Below, one piece after another: positions 42,348 to 51,384 of a DNA stretch of 64,000 bases. This stretch comes from Clostridia bacterium (GTDB lineage: Bacteria > Bacillota > Clostridia > Oscillospirales > CAG-272), in assembly GCA_017624905.1 (NCBI GenBank), contig JAGAMD010000023.1, forward strand, positions 1 to 64,000, read 5' to 3'. A program made the translations under genes and the position numbers. Under the pieces are notes generated by a model, which ran no database searches, was not told where the DNA came from, and saw only the letters and a program-made list of their open reading frames with translations. Numbering within the stretch: position 1 is the first letter of the stretch; the number at the start of each line of letters is the position of its first letter.

Positions 42348-42376
42348 TTGACAATAAGGATTTTATGTGCTAAAAT
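42348..42376 (+). promoter_or_regulatory. Promoter of zinc-ribbon pair
   Basis: TTGACA (42348-42353), 17 bases, TAAAAT (42371-42376). Confidence 0.75.
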
Positions 42377-42413
42377 TATTCTATAAGAATAATATTTTCC
42401 AAGGAGACCTACT

Positions 42414-42812
42414 ATGATTTGCTCAAAATGCTATCACGTTGTAGACGATGAGGCTCTTGTTTGCCCATATTGTCGCACTGCAACAGGAGTAAAAGCATCT
42501 AACTCAAAAATACTTGTAGATGAAACGAACAAAGCTCTTGCAATTCTTTCGTTTCTTCTTGCAATTTTCTTCCCATATGGTGTGATTTTTGGCTTTACAC
42601 TTTGGGCTACAAAGACAGATTTACAACCTAAAAGTGCAAAGGTATACGGACTTTGTGCAGTTCTGCCGTGGTTCTTAAAATGGATGATTCCAAGACTAAC
42701 TAAATTCATAGTAAAGACACTAATAACAATACTTGTTCTAGTTGTTTTGGTAGCTTTGGCAGTTCTTGTTGCACTCGTATGTTTTGGCGTATTGCCAATA
42801 CCGGTTTTATAA
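42414..42812 (+). CDS. Zinc-ribbon membrane protein (first of pair)
   Basis: 132 residues. N-terminal zinc ribbon MICSKCYHVVDDEALVCPYC (two CxxC pairs), then two hydrophobic stretches (about residues 42-68 and 98-130) separated by a basic loop. No enzyme motif. It shares the ribbon and the central ALL.W..K.P......YG pattern with the next gene, so the two are paralogues. Strong promoter; AAGGAG before ATG. Confidence 0.72.
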   Translation: MICSKCYHVVDDEALVCPYCRTATGVKASNSKILVDETNKALAILSFLLAIFFPYGVIFGFTLWATKTDLQPKSAKVYGLCAVLPWFLKWMIPRLTKFIVKTLITILVLVVLVALAVLVALVCFGVLPIPVL

Positions 42813-42825
42813 GGAGGGCGACAAT

Positions 42826-43401
42826 ATGATTTGTAATGTATGTAACAAAGAAGTAGAAAACGGCATAGCTGTTTGCCCTTACTGTGGAGCTGACCTAACT
42901 AAAAAAGAGGAAAAGGTAATAGCTATCAGCTTTAAAAAGCCTAATCCACCACCTGTAATAGAGGTTGCATTTATTGAGCCGGAGATTGTAGAAGAGCCGG
43001 TAATCGAGGCTGAACCAATATATTATGAGGAACCAATAGCAGAGGAGCCTGTGGTAGAAGAACCCGCTTTGGCACCTGCTAAAAAGGCGAAAAAGAGCAA
43101 GAAGAAGGAAGAAAAGCCAAAGGTAAAATCAAAGGATAAGATTAATCCGCTTTTCCTAATTCTATCACTTTTGTGGGCACCATACCCCGGTATTCTTTTG
43201 TGGGTTTTAACCTCTAAAAAGACACCAAAGGCTTCACAAGCTTATGGTAGCTGTGGTATTATAATGTTTACTCTAAGATGTGTAACACGTTATATTACAT
43301 CTATTATTACTCGTGTTGTAACAACTGTGGCTGTAATAGTTTTCATAGTTGGAATTACAGCTGTACTTGTAATCACTCAGTACGGAATAACATTTGCATA
43401 A
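42826..43401 (+). CDS. Zinc-ribbon membrane protein with acidic repeats (second of pair)
   Basis: 191 residues. Zinc ribbon CNVCNKEVENGIAVCPYCG, then a repetitive acidic stretch (about 38-75, units like EEPVIEAEP and EEPVVEEP), a lysine block KKAKKSKKKEEKPKVKSK, and two C-terminal hydrophobic helices. Start at AAGGAGG-ATG, 13 bases after the first gene; an upstream in-frame extension would overlap it. Function unknown; the charge pattern could anchor nucleic acid or protein at the membrane (guess). Confidence 0.72.
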   Translation: MICNVCNKEVENGIAVCPYCGADLTKKEEKVIAISFKKPNPPPVIEVAFIEPEIVEEPVIEAEPIYYEEPIAEEPVVEEPALAPAKKAKKSKKKEEKPKVKSKDKINPLFLILSLLWAPYPGILLWVLTSKKTPKASQAYGSCGIIMFTLRCVTRYITSIITRVVTTVAVIVFIVGITAVLVITQYGITFA

Positions 43402-43404
43402 ACA

Positions 43405-43446
43405 AAAACGGATGCTTTGGAGTTCACTTCATGGCATCCGTTTTTT
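43405..43446 (+). terminator. Terminator after zinc-ribbon pair
   Basis: AAAACGGATGC...GCATCCGTTTTTT with a 20-base loop containing a smaller hairpin GGAGTTCACTTC. Confidence 0.75.
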
Positions 43447-43451
43447 AATTT

Positions 43452-43489
43452 AAAAAGAACAGAATTTCAAGCGAAATTCTGTTCTTTTA
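43452..43489 (-). terminator. Terminator of large lipoprotein gene
   Basis: AAAAAGAACAGAATTTC-AAGC-GAAATTCTGTTCTTTT, seven bases before the stop of the minus-strand lipoprotein. Confidence 0.8.
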
Positions 43490-43496
43490 TGGTTAG

Positions 43497-45248
43497 TTAT
43501 TTAAGAACAACAACTACAAAGCCATCTTCTGTTTCAAGAATGTAGCTTGTCATTTTGTAAGCAGAAGCACTTTCACGCTCAATGCTTGAGTCTGCTAATG
43601 TGTCAACTGATGTGATTAGAGTGCCCTTGGTTGTGTAGAATGAAACCTTTTGGTATTCGTTTCCTTCCTCGTCCTCTAATATTTCACAAATATAATAGTT
43701 ATCATTATAGATTCTAATATATTTGTCAGATAAAATGTTAGTTCTTAAAATTTCTGTTGGCTCACTGCCTTTTTTGATTAATGAATAAACAGTATCGCCT
43801 GTTTCCTCATCGTATGTTGTAACGATTATGGTGTTGTTTGTATCTTCATAAACATCTGCATCGTTTTCCTTGAGAGAGTAAACAAGGTTCATATCGTGGT
43901 CATAGATAGCCTTTGAGGTATAGATTAACTCATCGTTATCCTCGAATGAAAGACCAAGATTTTTAATAACCTTGCCGTCCTTGTCGTAAAGGATGTATGT
44001 GTAATCATAGTCAAGAATGTATCTTCCGTCGCTAATGATGTTACCATATCGTGCACCGTCTGTAAGAGCATATGTGCCGGTTACAGAAAGGTCATTGTCA
44101 ACTGTGAATAGATATGCGTCCTTGTCAACAAAAACAAGCTCCTTGTTTTCAATCTTGTAAGCACCAAATGCTACATTTTCGTACTCAATTGGAAGACCAA
44201 TATCGGTAGCATCATACATGTCTAGAAGATAGTTTATTGTGCCAAGAGAGTAAACCTCTTTGAATAAATATGGATTTTCAATAAATGTTTTTTCGCCTGT
44301 TGTAACATTTAGCTTGTATGCTTCAACTCTATAGCATTCGTCATATGAAACATAATCATATTCAGACGAATTTATATTTCCAAAGTAACCGATGTTAGTA
44401 ACAATTTGCACATAAAGGCTATTGTCATTTAGTGCGAATAGTGAAACATCAGTGTCGGTGAATGTAGTTCCATAAACGTTTGTAACAGGGATTATCTTTT
44501 CAATGGAAAAATCGGAATTTAAAACAACAATATCGTATTCGTCATCGCTTAAGAGAAATAGCTTGTCGCCAATTGGTAACGGTAACGATGTAATACTATG
44601 GATTGAATCATAGACAAATTCGTTGTCCGATACAAGGTTTGCCTTGTATCCATCGTCGGTCTTTTCAATCTCGTAAAGCTCGTCGTCTACAATTATTGAT
44701 AGGCTTTCGCTATACAAGAATGGAAAACTAACGCTTGAAACATCTACATCCTCATCCTTGTTTATAAGGATTTGACCATTGTTTGCATAAACCTCAGTTG
44801 CATATTTTTCGTTTTTAAATGTTTTGGAAACAACAAAATATTCATCGTCTAGATAAAATTCAACATTGGTGTAGTCGCCGTTATATGAAAGGCTCTTAGC
44901 ATCAAAAACAATAGTTGTAGAGTAAACCATTGATTTTGTTAGGATGCTGTACACACGATATGTAGTTGTGGAAACAAGGTCAATAGATGTGTCCTGCTCG
45001 ACTGTTAAAACTAGTGTGTCACTATTCTTTTCATATTCTCCCTCAACAGCGAATTGAGAGGAGGTAGAATAGTTTTCTTCGCTAAAGAACTTTCCACCAA
45101 GAAGCTCGTAGTCTGTGAGTGTTTGAACAGGTGGCGGAGTAGCGCCATTTCCGTCTGGTGCTTTGTCTTTGTTATTTGAGCAAGATGTAAGCACTAAAAT
45201 AAAGCAAAGAAGAAGCGCCAAGGTGAGTGCAATTAATTTCTTTTTCAT
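43497..45248 (-). CDS. Large predicted lipoprotein, beta-propeller-like
   Basis: 583 residues. Signal peptide with lipobox LTSC (C23 lipidated), a Pro/Gly linker, then about 540 residues of short beta strands rich in Tyr, Asp, Val and Thr with repeated turns like DKDGKVI and YDEETGD. This reads like a multi-bladed propeller of WD40/PQQ type, but no blade motif is clean enough to assign. Extracellular, membrane-tethered. Single gene with its own promoter and terminator. Confidence 0.72.
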   Translation of the reverse strand: MKKKLIALTLALLLCFILVLTSCSNNKDKAPDGNGATPPPVQTLTDYELLGGKFFSEENYSTSSQFAVEGEYEKNSDTLVLTVEQDTSIDLVSTTTYRVYSILTKSMVYSTTIVFDAKSLSYNGDYTNVEFYLDDEYFVVSKTFKNEKYATEVYANNGQILINKDEDVDVSSVSFPFLYSESLSIIVDDELYEIEKTDDGYKANLVSDNEFVYDSIHSITSLPLPIGDKLFLLSDDEYDIVVLNSDFSIEKIIPVTNVYGTTFTDTDVSLFALNDNSLYVQIVTNIGYFGNINSSEYDYVSYDECYRVEAYKLNVTTGEKTFIENPYLFKEVYSLGTINYLLDMYDATDIGLPIEYENVAFGAYKIENKELVFVDKDAYLFTVDNDLSVTGTYALTDGARYGNIISDGRYILDYDYTYILYDKDGKVIKNLGLSFEDNDELIYTSKAIYDHDMNLVYSLKENDADVYEDTNNTIIVTTYDEETGDTVYSLIKKGSEPTEILRTNILSDKYIRIYNDNYYICEILEDEEGNEYQKVSFYTTKGTLITSVDTLADSSIERESASAYKMTSYILETEDGFVVVVLK

Positions 45249-45281
45249 AAATAACCTCCAAATATTTAATTTGTTAATATT

Positions 45282-45311
45282 ATTATATCATACAAGTAAA
45301 CAATTTGTCAA
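45282..45311 (-). promoter_or_regulatory. Large lipoprotein promoter
   Basis: Minus strand TTGACA (45306-45311), 18 bases, extended TGA-TATAAT (45282-45287). Confidence 0.75.
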
Positions 45312-45330
45312 CGGAAAATGTATAAGCGAA

Positions 45331-45358
45331 CAAAAAAGCACCCCAAAGGGGTGCTCTT
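45331..45358 (-). terminator. Terminator of EF-G-like gene
   Basis: AGCACCCC-TTT-GGGGTGCTTTTTT on the minus strand. Confidence 0.85.
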
Positions 45359-45364
45359 ATTGCT

Positions 45365-47413
45365 TTAATCCTTTTGACAAGGCTGAACCTTGGAGGCAAG
45401 CTGAGCCGGAACCTCCTCGTATCTTACGAAGTGAAATGTAAAGTTACCACGGCCTTGTGTCATAGCACGAAGGGAAATAACATAGTCTGTCATCTCTGAT
45501 TTTGGAACCTCTGCTTCAACAACTGAATATTTTGGTCTCTTTGCATCAGGCTCCATACCCATTACACGTCCACGACGCTTGTTAAGGTCGCCCATAACAT
45601 CACCAACCATCGCCTCAGGAACTGAAACCTTAAGTGTTCCAATAGGCTCAAGCAGTGTAGGCTGAGCGTTTACAAGCTCCTTGTAAGCCAAACGTGCAGC
45701 AAGCTTGAAGGAAAGCTCGTTTGAGTCAACGTCGTGGTATGAGCCACCGGTTAAATCGGCTGCGAGGTTAACCATTGGATAGCCAAGAAGAACGCCTGAT
45801 TCCATAGCCTCAATTAAGCCCTTTTCAACAGCAGGGAAGTAGTTCTTTGGAACCTCACCACCCACAACGCTGGTTGTAAATGTCAAGCCCTCGTTCTCCT
45901 CATTGCGTGAGAATGTAATCTTAACATGACCATATTGACCGGCACCACCGGATTGCTTTTTGTGCTTGCCCTCAACACTGATTTTCTTCTTAATTGTTTC
46001 TCTGTATGCAATTTTTGGCTCAACAAGTGAAACATTAACACCATATCTGTTCTTTAGCTTGCAAACAACAGTGTCAAGGTGAACGTCACCAATACCCTTA
46101 AGGAGCAATTCTCCTGTTTCAACAAAGTTTTCATACTTGACGGTTTTATCCTCGTCAAGCACCTTGGCAATAGCATTAGCAACTTTGTCCTCGTCCTTGC
46201 CGTCAGTCTTGATTGCCATTGTCATATTTGCCTCAGGGAAGTCAATTTTAGCGTACTCTGTGTCTGATTTTTCACATAGAGTATCACAAGTGTTTGTGTT
46301 GGAAAGCTTGGCAATAACACCAATATCGCCACAAGCAAGAGAGTCAACCTCTGTCTGCTTTTTACCGCAGATTGTGTAAATCTTTGAGAACTTTTCACTA
46401 GCACCTGTCGATACATTTTTTAGAACCATATCCTTCTTAAGCTCACCATTCATAACCTTGAAGAAGGAGAAGCGACCTACAAACGGGTCGGAAATTGTCT
46501 TAAAGACAAATAGCTTACACTCACCATCACGCTCGATAGCTACGTCGTTTCCGTTAACATCGGTTTCAACCTTTTTAGCTGTATGACGTGGGAAGGATTG
46601 TGAAATTGATGAAAGAATTGAGTAAATGCCTCTCATACTTTCAGATGAACCGCACCATACAGGGACAATAGAGCCGGTAATCATACCCTCGTGTAGAGCG
46701 TTAGCACATTCTTCCTCGCTGAATCTTTCGCCCTCGAAGAATTTCTCAAGCATTTCCTCGTTGGTTTGAGCACAAGCCTCCATAAATATCTCTTGATATT
46801 TTTCAGCTACCTCAAGACGAGATGGGGTCATTTCCTCCTCTTGTCTTTCACCGTTTGGCAGGTAACGGAAGCACTTCATTGTCTTTAAGTCAACCATCAT
46901 TGTGCCGTTAGGCTCCTTAATAGGAATGAATACAGGGCAAAGAGCATTACCAAACTCTTCTCTTAGTTGGCTAAATACCTTGTCAAAGTCAGCATCCGGA
47001 TCATCACATTTATTAATAAAGAAGGCTCTTGGTAGTCCTGCCTCAAGTGCATTGTACCAACCAATTTCAGTTCCAACCTCCATACCGGATTTCGCATCTA
47101 CGTTGATAAGAGCGGCATCAGCTACACGTAAAGCGGCAGCTACCTCACCTGCAAAGCCGAGAAAGCCCGGACAGTCGATTAGGTTAATCTTACAGCCTTG
47201 CCACTCTAGGTTTACAACAGATAGTCCTATTGATATTCCTCTCTTAATTTCCTCTTGATCGTAGTCAGAAACAGTGTTTCCATCGCAAATTCTACCTAAA
47301 CGGTCTGTTGCCTTAGCTCTGAAGAGCATAGACTCGATGGTTGCGGTTTTACCACTACCACTATGACCGATTAAACACACGTTTCTGATTTCATTTGTTG
47401 CGAATTTTGCCAT
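45365..47413 (-). CDS. Elongation factor G-like translational GTPase (paralogue)
   Basis: 682 residues. G1 GHSGSGKT (16-23), G2 region RGISIGLSV in place of the canonical RGITI, G3 DCPG, G4 NKCD, then domains II-V with KQSGGAGQYGHVKI in domain IV and RGRVMGMEP in domain V. It stands alone, not beside rpsL/rpsG/tuf, and its NKCD and G2 wording differ from canonical EF-G, so it is most likely the second EF-G-like protein widespread in Firmicutes rather than the main translocase. Own TTGCAA-17-TACAAT promoter (47468-47496). Confidence 0.85.
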   Translation of the reverse strand: MAKFATNEIRNVCLIGHSGSGKTATIESMLFRAKATDRLGRICDGNTVSDYDQEEIKRGISIGLSVVNLEWQGCKINLIDCPGFLGFAGEVAAALRVADAALINVDAKSGMEVGTEIGWYNALEAGLPRAFFINKCDDPDADFDKVFSQLREEFGNALCPVFIPIKEPNGTMMVDLKTMKCFRYLPNGERQEEEMTPSRLEVAEKYQEIFMEACAQTNEEMLEKFFEGERFSEEECANALHEGMITGSIVPVWCGSSESMRGIYSILSSISQSFPRHTAKKVETDVNGNDVAIERDGECKLFVFKTISDPFVGRFSFFKVMNGELKKDMVLKNVSTGASEKFSKIYTICGKKQTEVDSLACGDIGVIAKLSNTNTCDTLCEKSDTEYAKIDFPEANMTMAIKTDGKDEDKVANAIAKVLDEDKTVKYENFVETGELLLKGIGDVHLDTVVCKLKNRYGVNVSLVEPKIAYRETIKKKISVEGKHKKQSGGAGQYGHVKITFSRNEENEGLTFTTSVVGGEVPKNYFPAVEKGLIEAMESGVLLGYPMVNLAADLTGGSYHDVDSNELSFKLAARLAYKELVNAQPTLLEPIGTLKVSVPEAMVGDVMGDLNKRRGRVMGMEPDAKRPKYSVVEAEVPKSEMTDYVISLRAMTQGRGNFTFHFVRYEEVPAQLASKVQPCQKD

Positions 47414-47467
47414 TTTGTTTGTTCCTCGATTCGTATAATTTAAAAGCTAATACTTTTATATAAACTA

Positions 47468-47496
47468 ATTGTATCACAATTTATTTTGTCTTGCAA
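47468..47496 (-). promoter_or_regulatory. EF-G-like gene promoter
   Basis: Minus strand TTGCAA (47491-47496), 17 bases, extended TGA-TACAAT (47468-47473). Confidence 0.65.
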
Positions 47497-47571
47497 CGGG
47501 TTTTGTGCAATTTGTTTAGTTTTTTTCTTAAAAAACGAAAAATTTGTGCAAATTGACGAATTACAATTATG

Positions 47572-47600
47572 TTGTAAGTTGTATAAATATATGATAAAAT
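47572..47600 (+). promoter_or_regulatory. Promoter of HD-DUF4091 operon
   Basis: TTGTAA (47572-47577), 17 bases, extended TGA-TAAAAT (47595-47600). Confidence 0.65.
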
Positions 47601-47630
47601 ATATTTGTAATATGATTTTGAGAGGTAAAA

Positions 47631-48290
47631 ATGGTAACCTATAACGAAATTAAGCATAACGAAAAAATCAAAGCGTATATAAAGAAAGCGGACGAGTCTC
47701 TTTTGGCACTCGGCTTTACGGAGCATTCCTTTGCACACGTAGGACTTGTGGCAAGTCGAGCCGAATATATTCTTTCCACTCTTGGCTATAGTGAGCACGA
47801 TGTTGAGCTTGTAAAAATAGCCTCACACCTACACGATATCGGCAATATAGTAAACAGACGAGAGCACTCACAAAGCGGTGCTGTTATGGCATTTAGAATT
47901 CTTGATAATTTGAATATGGATGCTAGTGATATTGCAACGATAGTAACTGCAATTGGCAATCACGATGAAGGCGAGGGCGAGGCTGTGAACCCGATAGCTG
48001 CAGCTCTTATTATCGCTGACAAGAGCGACGTTCGTCGAACCCGTGTAAGAAACGCTGATATGATTAGCTTTGACATTCACGACAGAGTAAATTATTCAGT
48101 GTATGAGTCAGAGATTGAAATAAACAAGGATAAAACCGAAATAGCATTAAGGTTGAAAATTGATACACAAATCAGCTCTGTTATGGATTATTTTGAGATA
48201 TTTCTTGGCAGAATGCTGATGTGCAAGAAGGCGGCAAGAGCCTTAAAGCTTTCATTTAAATTAATAATTAACGATCAGGAGATAATATAA
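47631..48290 (+). CDS. HD-domain phosphohydrolase
   Basis: 219 residues. Metal-dependent HD fold: H36 in HSFAHVGLV, the H68-D69 doublet in SHLHDIGN, EHSQSGA, and GNHDEGEGE further on. Such proteins hydrolyse nucleotides, cyclic nucleotides or phosphoesters; no substrate can be assigned. The last third has no HD homology. Its stop overlaps the next start by one base (TAATG), a coupling odd for a glycosidase-like neighbour. Confidence 0.82.
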   Translation: MVTYNEIKHNEKIKAYIKKADESLLALGFTEHSFAHVGLVASRAEYILSTLGYSEHDVELVKIASHLHDIGNIVNRREHSQSGAVMAFRILDNLNMDASDIATIVTAIGNHDEGEGEAVNPIAAALIIADKSDVRRTRVRNADMISFDIHDRVNYSVYESEIEINKDKTEIALRLKIDTQISSVMDYFEIFLGRMLMCKKAARALKLSFKLIINDQEII

Positions 48291-49906
48291 TGCCGGAGAT
48301 TTATACAGTATCCAGCCTTGAAAAGGTTCTTTTACACAAAAAGCCCAAGGTGGAAAAAAGAGGCTCAATGCTAAAGAATGAAACATACAGCTTTCAGGTA
48401 GCCTATAAATATAATCGCTTTGCAAACGATATTAGAGTTGAAATAGAAAGCGATATAAAGGATTTTATAACCTATCGTCAGGTGGAATATGTGGCGTGTA
48501 CCTCTGTTAACTTGTGGGAGGGCGACGGCTTTTACTTTTCAAAGGACTCCTTTGCCTGTCCGGATGTTTTAAGACCTACAAAGGACGGAAAATTAAAGTC
48601 TAGAGCCTGTGCATATGCAACTGCTTGGTTCACAGTAAAGGGAGATTTGCCGGTCGGTACACATAAAATAAAAATTACGCTTTATGCTCCTTGGACCGAG
48701 CCTCTTAGCACAGAGTATACACTTGATGTGGTTGATTCTGAGCTTGCCGAGAGTGAGCTTGTTTACACAAATTGGTTTCACTATGATGGTATATCAAATT
48801 ACTATAAAGTGCCTGTTTTTTCAAATAAATATAATGAAATAATGTATGATTTCATAAAAAAAGCCGTTGACCACGGCGTGAATATGCTGCTTATTCCTAT
48901 GTTTACTCCACCGCTTGACACAAGAGAGGGAAGTGAACGCAAAACCACTCAGCTGGTTGATGTTTACAAAAACAATGGTGAGTATTCATTTGATTTTGAT
49001 AGACTTATTTCTTTTATGAAAAAGGTTGAGTCTATGGGCATAGAATACTTTGAAATGAGCCATCTCTTTACCCAATGGGGAGCAAAATATGCACCAAAAA
49101 TAGTAGCTACGGTTGACGGAAAGAAAAAGAAGATTTTTGGTTGGAAAAACGGGGCAACCTCTCCTGAATATACAGAGTTTCTTGATGCGTTTTTGCCAAA
49201 GCTAAGACAAAGACTAATCGATGAGGGGCTATACTCACGTTGTCGCTTCCACTTGTCTGACGAGCCAAATGAAAAATGTATTGAGGGCTACAAAAAGGCA
49301 CACTCCGTTTTTAGAAGGAGTATGCCGGATGCGTTTATAACAGATGCCCTCAGTCATTATGATTTTTATAAGGACGGGCTTGTTGATGTTGCAGTGTGCT
49401 CAATAAAGACAATAGATACATTTCTTGAAAACAATGTGCCAAATCTTTTTGCATATTATTGCTGTGCGGAAAGCGGAGATTATCTTACAAACAGATTTAT
49501 GTCGTACACCTCGCTACGTCAAAGAATAATCGGTGTACAGCTATATATAAACAACATAAGTGGCTTTTTACAATGGGGCTACAATTTCTACAACACAGTT
49601 TTATCGGATGAAGCAATTGATCCATATTTGATAACAGACGGTGGCGGTGGATATCAAAGCGGTGATGCGTTTATTGTTTATCCCGGAGAAAACGGAGCAC
49701 TTGACTCACTTCGCCACGAGGTGTTTTATGACGGACTTCAAGATATGCGACTTCTTTGTACGCTTGAAAAGAAAATAGGCAGAGAAGAGGTTATAAAGCT
49801 TCTCGATTCCTTCGGCTACAAAAAAGGCTTTAGAGACTATCCTCACGATGAAAAAACATTTTTAAAACTTAGACACAGGGTGCATCAAATTTTAAAAAAC
49901 AACTAA
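48290..49906 (+). CDS. DUF4091 glycoside hydrolase-like protein
   Basis: 538 residues. N-terminal beta-sandwich (about 1-150), then a TIM-barrel-like part with VNMLLIPMFTPPLDTREG, FEMSHLFTQWGAKY and RFHLSDEPNEK, the DEP triplet being the strongest DUF4091 mark and a likely catalytic acid. C-terminal RHEVFYDGLQDMRLLCTLEKK is also typical of DUF4091. Members occur in glycan-utilisation loci. No signal peptide. AGGAG upstream; second gene of the HD operon. Confidence 0.8.
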   Translation: MPEIYTVSSLEKVLLHKKPKVEKRGSMLKNETYSFQVAYKYNRFANDIRVEIESDIKDFITYRQVEYVACTSVNLWEGDGFYFSKDSFACPDVLRPTKDGKLKSRACAYATAWFTVKGDLPVGTHKIKITLYAPWTEPLSTEYTLDVVDSELAESELVYTNWFHYDGISNYYKVPVFSNKYNEIMYDFIKKAVDHGVNMLLIPMFTPPLDTREGSERKTTQLVDVYKNNGEYSFDFDRLISFMKKVESMGIEYFEMSHLFTQWGAKYAPKIVATVDGKKKKIFGWKNGATSPEYTEFLDAFLPKLRQRLIDEGLYSRCRFHLSDEPNEKCIEGYKKAHSVFRRSMPDAFITDALSHYDFYKDGLVDVAVCSIKTIDTFLENNVPNLFAYYCCAESGDYLTNRFMSYTSLRQRIIGVQLYINNISGFLQWGYNFYNTVLSDEAIDPYLITDGGGGYQSGDAFIVYPGENGALDSLRHEVFYDGLQDMRLLCTLEKKIGREEVIKLLDSFGYKKGFRDYPHDEKTFLKLRHRVHQILKNN

Positions 49907-49947
49907 AAATCGTATACATATCTTGACATTTTGCGACAATAAAAAAC

Positions 49948-49978
49948 AAAAAGAGCCTTGCATTTGCAAGGCTTTTGT
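49948..49978. terminator. Bidirectional terminator
   Basis: AAAGAGCCTTGC-ATTT-GCAAGGCTTTT between DUF4091 and the convergent small hydrophobic protein gene. Confidence 0.8.
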
Positions 49979-49979
49979 G

Positions 49980-50303
49980 TTAAATTAAAAGTGGTAAGCT
50001 TTGAAGTGTGGAAATTATTTCCTCACCCGAGGTAAATATCATATCAATCATAGGACCAATGCTCATACCTTCAATTGCACCACTAAGAGCGGTGATTCCG
50101 GTAATCAATGCAGCGATAGCACCAACAAGTGCAACAATAGGTGTTATTAGTGCTGTAATCGGGGTAATTAGTCCGACAATTGCAGAAACAAGACCTGCTA
50201 AAACAGAGCCGATAAATCCTAAAACAGGAATAACGACATTAACGATTAAAAATAAAATAATTGCTATAACTATAATTGCGAAAAGCACCGTTAATAGTAA
50301 CAT
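49980..50303 (-). CDS. Small hydrophobic protein with periodic repeats
   Basis: 107 residues, almost wholly hydrophobic: one long N-terminal membrane helix (about 2-30), then about 55 residues of short repeats such as LITPITALITPIVALVGAIAALITGITAL with a 7-residue beat, Gly/Pro at intervals, and an acidic end. It resembles neither a transporter nor a lipoprotein; it could be a holin-like or pore-forming small protein, but that is a guess. Start chosen after AAGGGGTG; the longer frame start lacks a ribosome site. Promoter TTGACC-18-TATAAT at 50333-50362. Confidence 0.6.
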   Translation of the reverse strand: MLLLTVLFAIIVIAIILFLIVNVVIPVLGFIGSVLAGLVSAIVGLITPITALITPIVALVGAIAALITGITALSGAIEGMSIGPMIDMIFTSGEEIISTLQSLPLLI

Positions 50304-50332
50304 ATAGCACCCCTTAAATACCAATTTTTATC

Positions 50333-50362
50333 ATTATATCATATATTTAGATGGCAGGTCAA
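50333..50362 (-). promoter_or_regulatory. Promoter of small hydrophobic protein
   Basis: Minus strand TTGACC (50357-50362), 18 bases, extended TGA-TATAAT (50333-50338). Confidence 0.6.
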
Positions 50363-50370
50363 GATGTAAT

Positions 50371-50432
50371 TTACTATTTATGCTTAAATAGTTTATTTTG
50401 ATTTAATTTTTAATAATAAACTATTAAATAAA
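50371..50432. promoter_or_regulatory. Nested inverted repeats upstream of DAG kinase gene
   Basis: ACTATTTA-TGC-TTAAATAGT and an 11-bp inverted repeat AATAGTTTATT (50387-50397) / AATAAACTATT (50415-50425). The motif ACTATT appears three times in 60 bases, consistent with a regulator site in this otherwise plain AT-rich leader. No good -35/-10 pair is seen for the downstream gene. Confidence 0.4.
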
Positions 50433-50464
50433 CAAGGCGAAATATTTTGAAAAAGGTGAGTTTT

Positions 50465-51352
50465 ATGAGTTACTACATTTTATTCAATCCACATGCAGGT
50501 GAGGGTACAGCTGAGGACGTGGCAACTAAGCTGGCAGAAAAGCTTGGCACACCTGACTCTGTTTACAATATGACAGAGGTTGAAAGTTATGGAGATTTAC
50601 TAACAGACAAGGAAAGCGACATTATTATTTTAGGTGGGGACGGCACACTTAATCGCTTTGTAAATGATACATATGACTTAAAGCTGGAAAACAAGATTTT
50701 TCTATATCCAATAGGAACAGGAAATGACTTTTTACGTGATCTTGGTAAGGAAAAGAGCGAGGAGCCTGTTGAGGTAACCAAATATCTAAAGAATCTTCCT
50801 GTTTGTGAAATTGACGGAGTTAAGAAATTCTTTATAAATGGCGTTGGCTATGGTATAGACGGCTACTGTGCCGAGGAGGGCGACAGACTAAAGAAGCTCT
50901 CAACCAAAAAGGTAAACTATACTGCTATTGCAATCAAGGGACTACTCTTTAAATTTAAATCAAGAAAAGCAAAGGTAACCGTTGACGGAGTAGAGTATGA
51001 ATATAAAAAGGCTTGGCTATCTCCAGGTATGAACGGTAGATTTTATGGCGGTGGTATGATGCCGACTCCAAACCAAGACAGACTCAACGAGGATGGCACA
51101 ATTTCAACAATGCTTTTCCACGGTCTTGGAAAGCTTGGCGCACTTATGATATTCCCAAAGATTTTCACAGGCGACCATGTAAAGAAGGTTAAAAAGATAG
51201 CAGTTCATACAGGACACGAGATAATAGTTGAGTTCGATAAGCCTTGCGCTGCACAAATTGATGGCGAAACAGTTTCTAATGTTTCAAAATGCAGATTTAT
51301 TTCTCACAAGTTGGCAATTAAGGAGCTTGAAGAGGAAAAGGCTAAAGCATAG
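50465..51352 (+). CDS. Diacylglycerol/lipid kinase family protein
   Basis: 295 residues. DAGK catalytic fold: YILFNPHAGEGTA at the start, the ATP-site LGGDGTLNRFVND (about 59-71), and PIGTGNDFLRDLG. It phosphorylates a lipid such as diacylglycerol, as in DgkB/YegS-type proteins that recycle DAG from lipoteichoic-acid synthesis; lipid specificity not readable. Start at AAGGTGA-ATG; an ATG/TTG six codons earlier lacks a site. Confidence 0.85.
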   Translation: MSYYILFNPHAGEGTAEDVATKLAEKLGTPDSVYNMTEVESYGDLLTDKESDIIILGGDGTLNRFVNDTYDLKLENKIFLYPIGTGNDFLRDLGKEKSEEPVEVTKYLKNLPVCEIDGVKKFFINGVGYGIDGYCAEEGDRLKKLSTKKVNYTAIAIKGLLFKFKSRKAKVTVDGVEYEYKKAWLSPGMNGRFYGGGMMPTPNQDRLNEDGTISTMLFHGLGKLGALMIFPKIFTGDHVKKVKKIAVHTGHEIIVEFDKPCAAQIDGETVSNVSKCRFISHKLAIKELEEEKAKA

Positions 51353-51356
51353 AATA

Positions 51357-51384
51357 GTAAAAAGGGTGCTAAATGCACCCTTTA
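51357..51384. terminator. Terminator between DAG kinase and cinA
   Basis: AAAGGGTGC-TAAAT-GCACCCTTTAATTATT. Confidence 0.8.
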
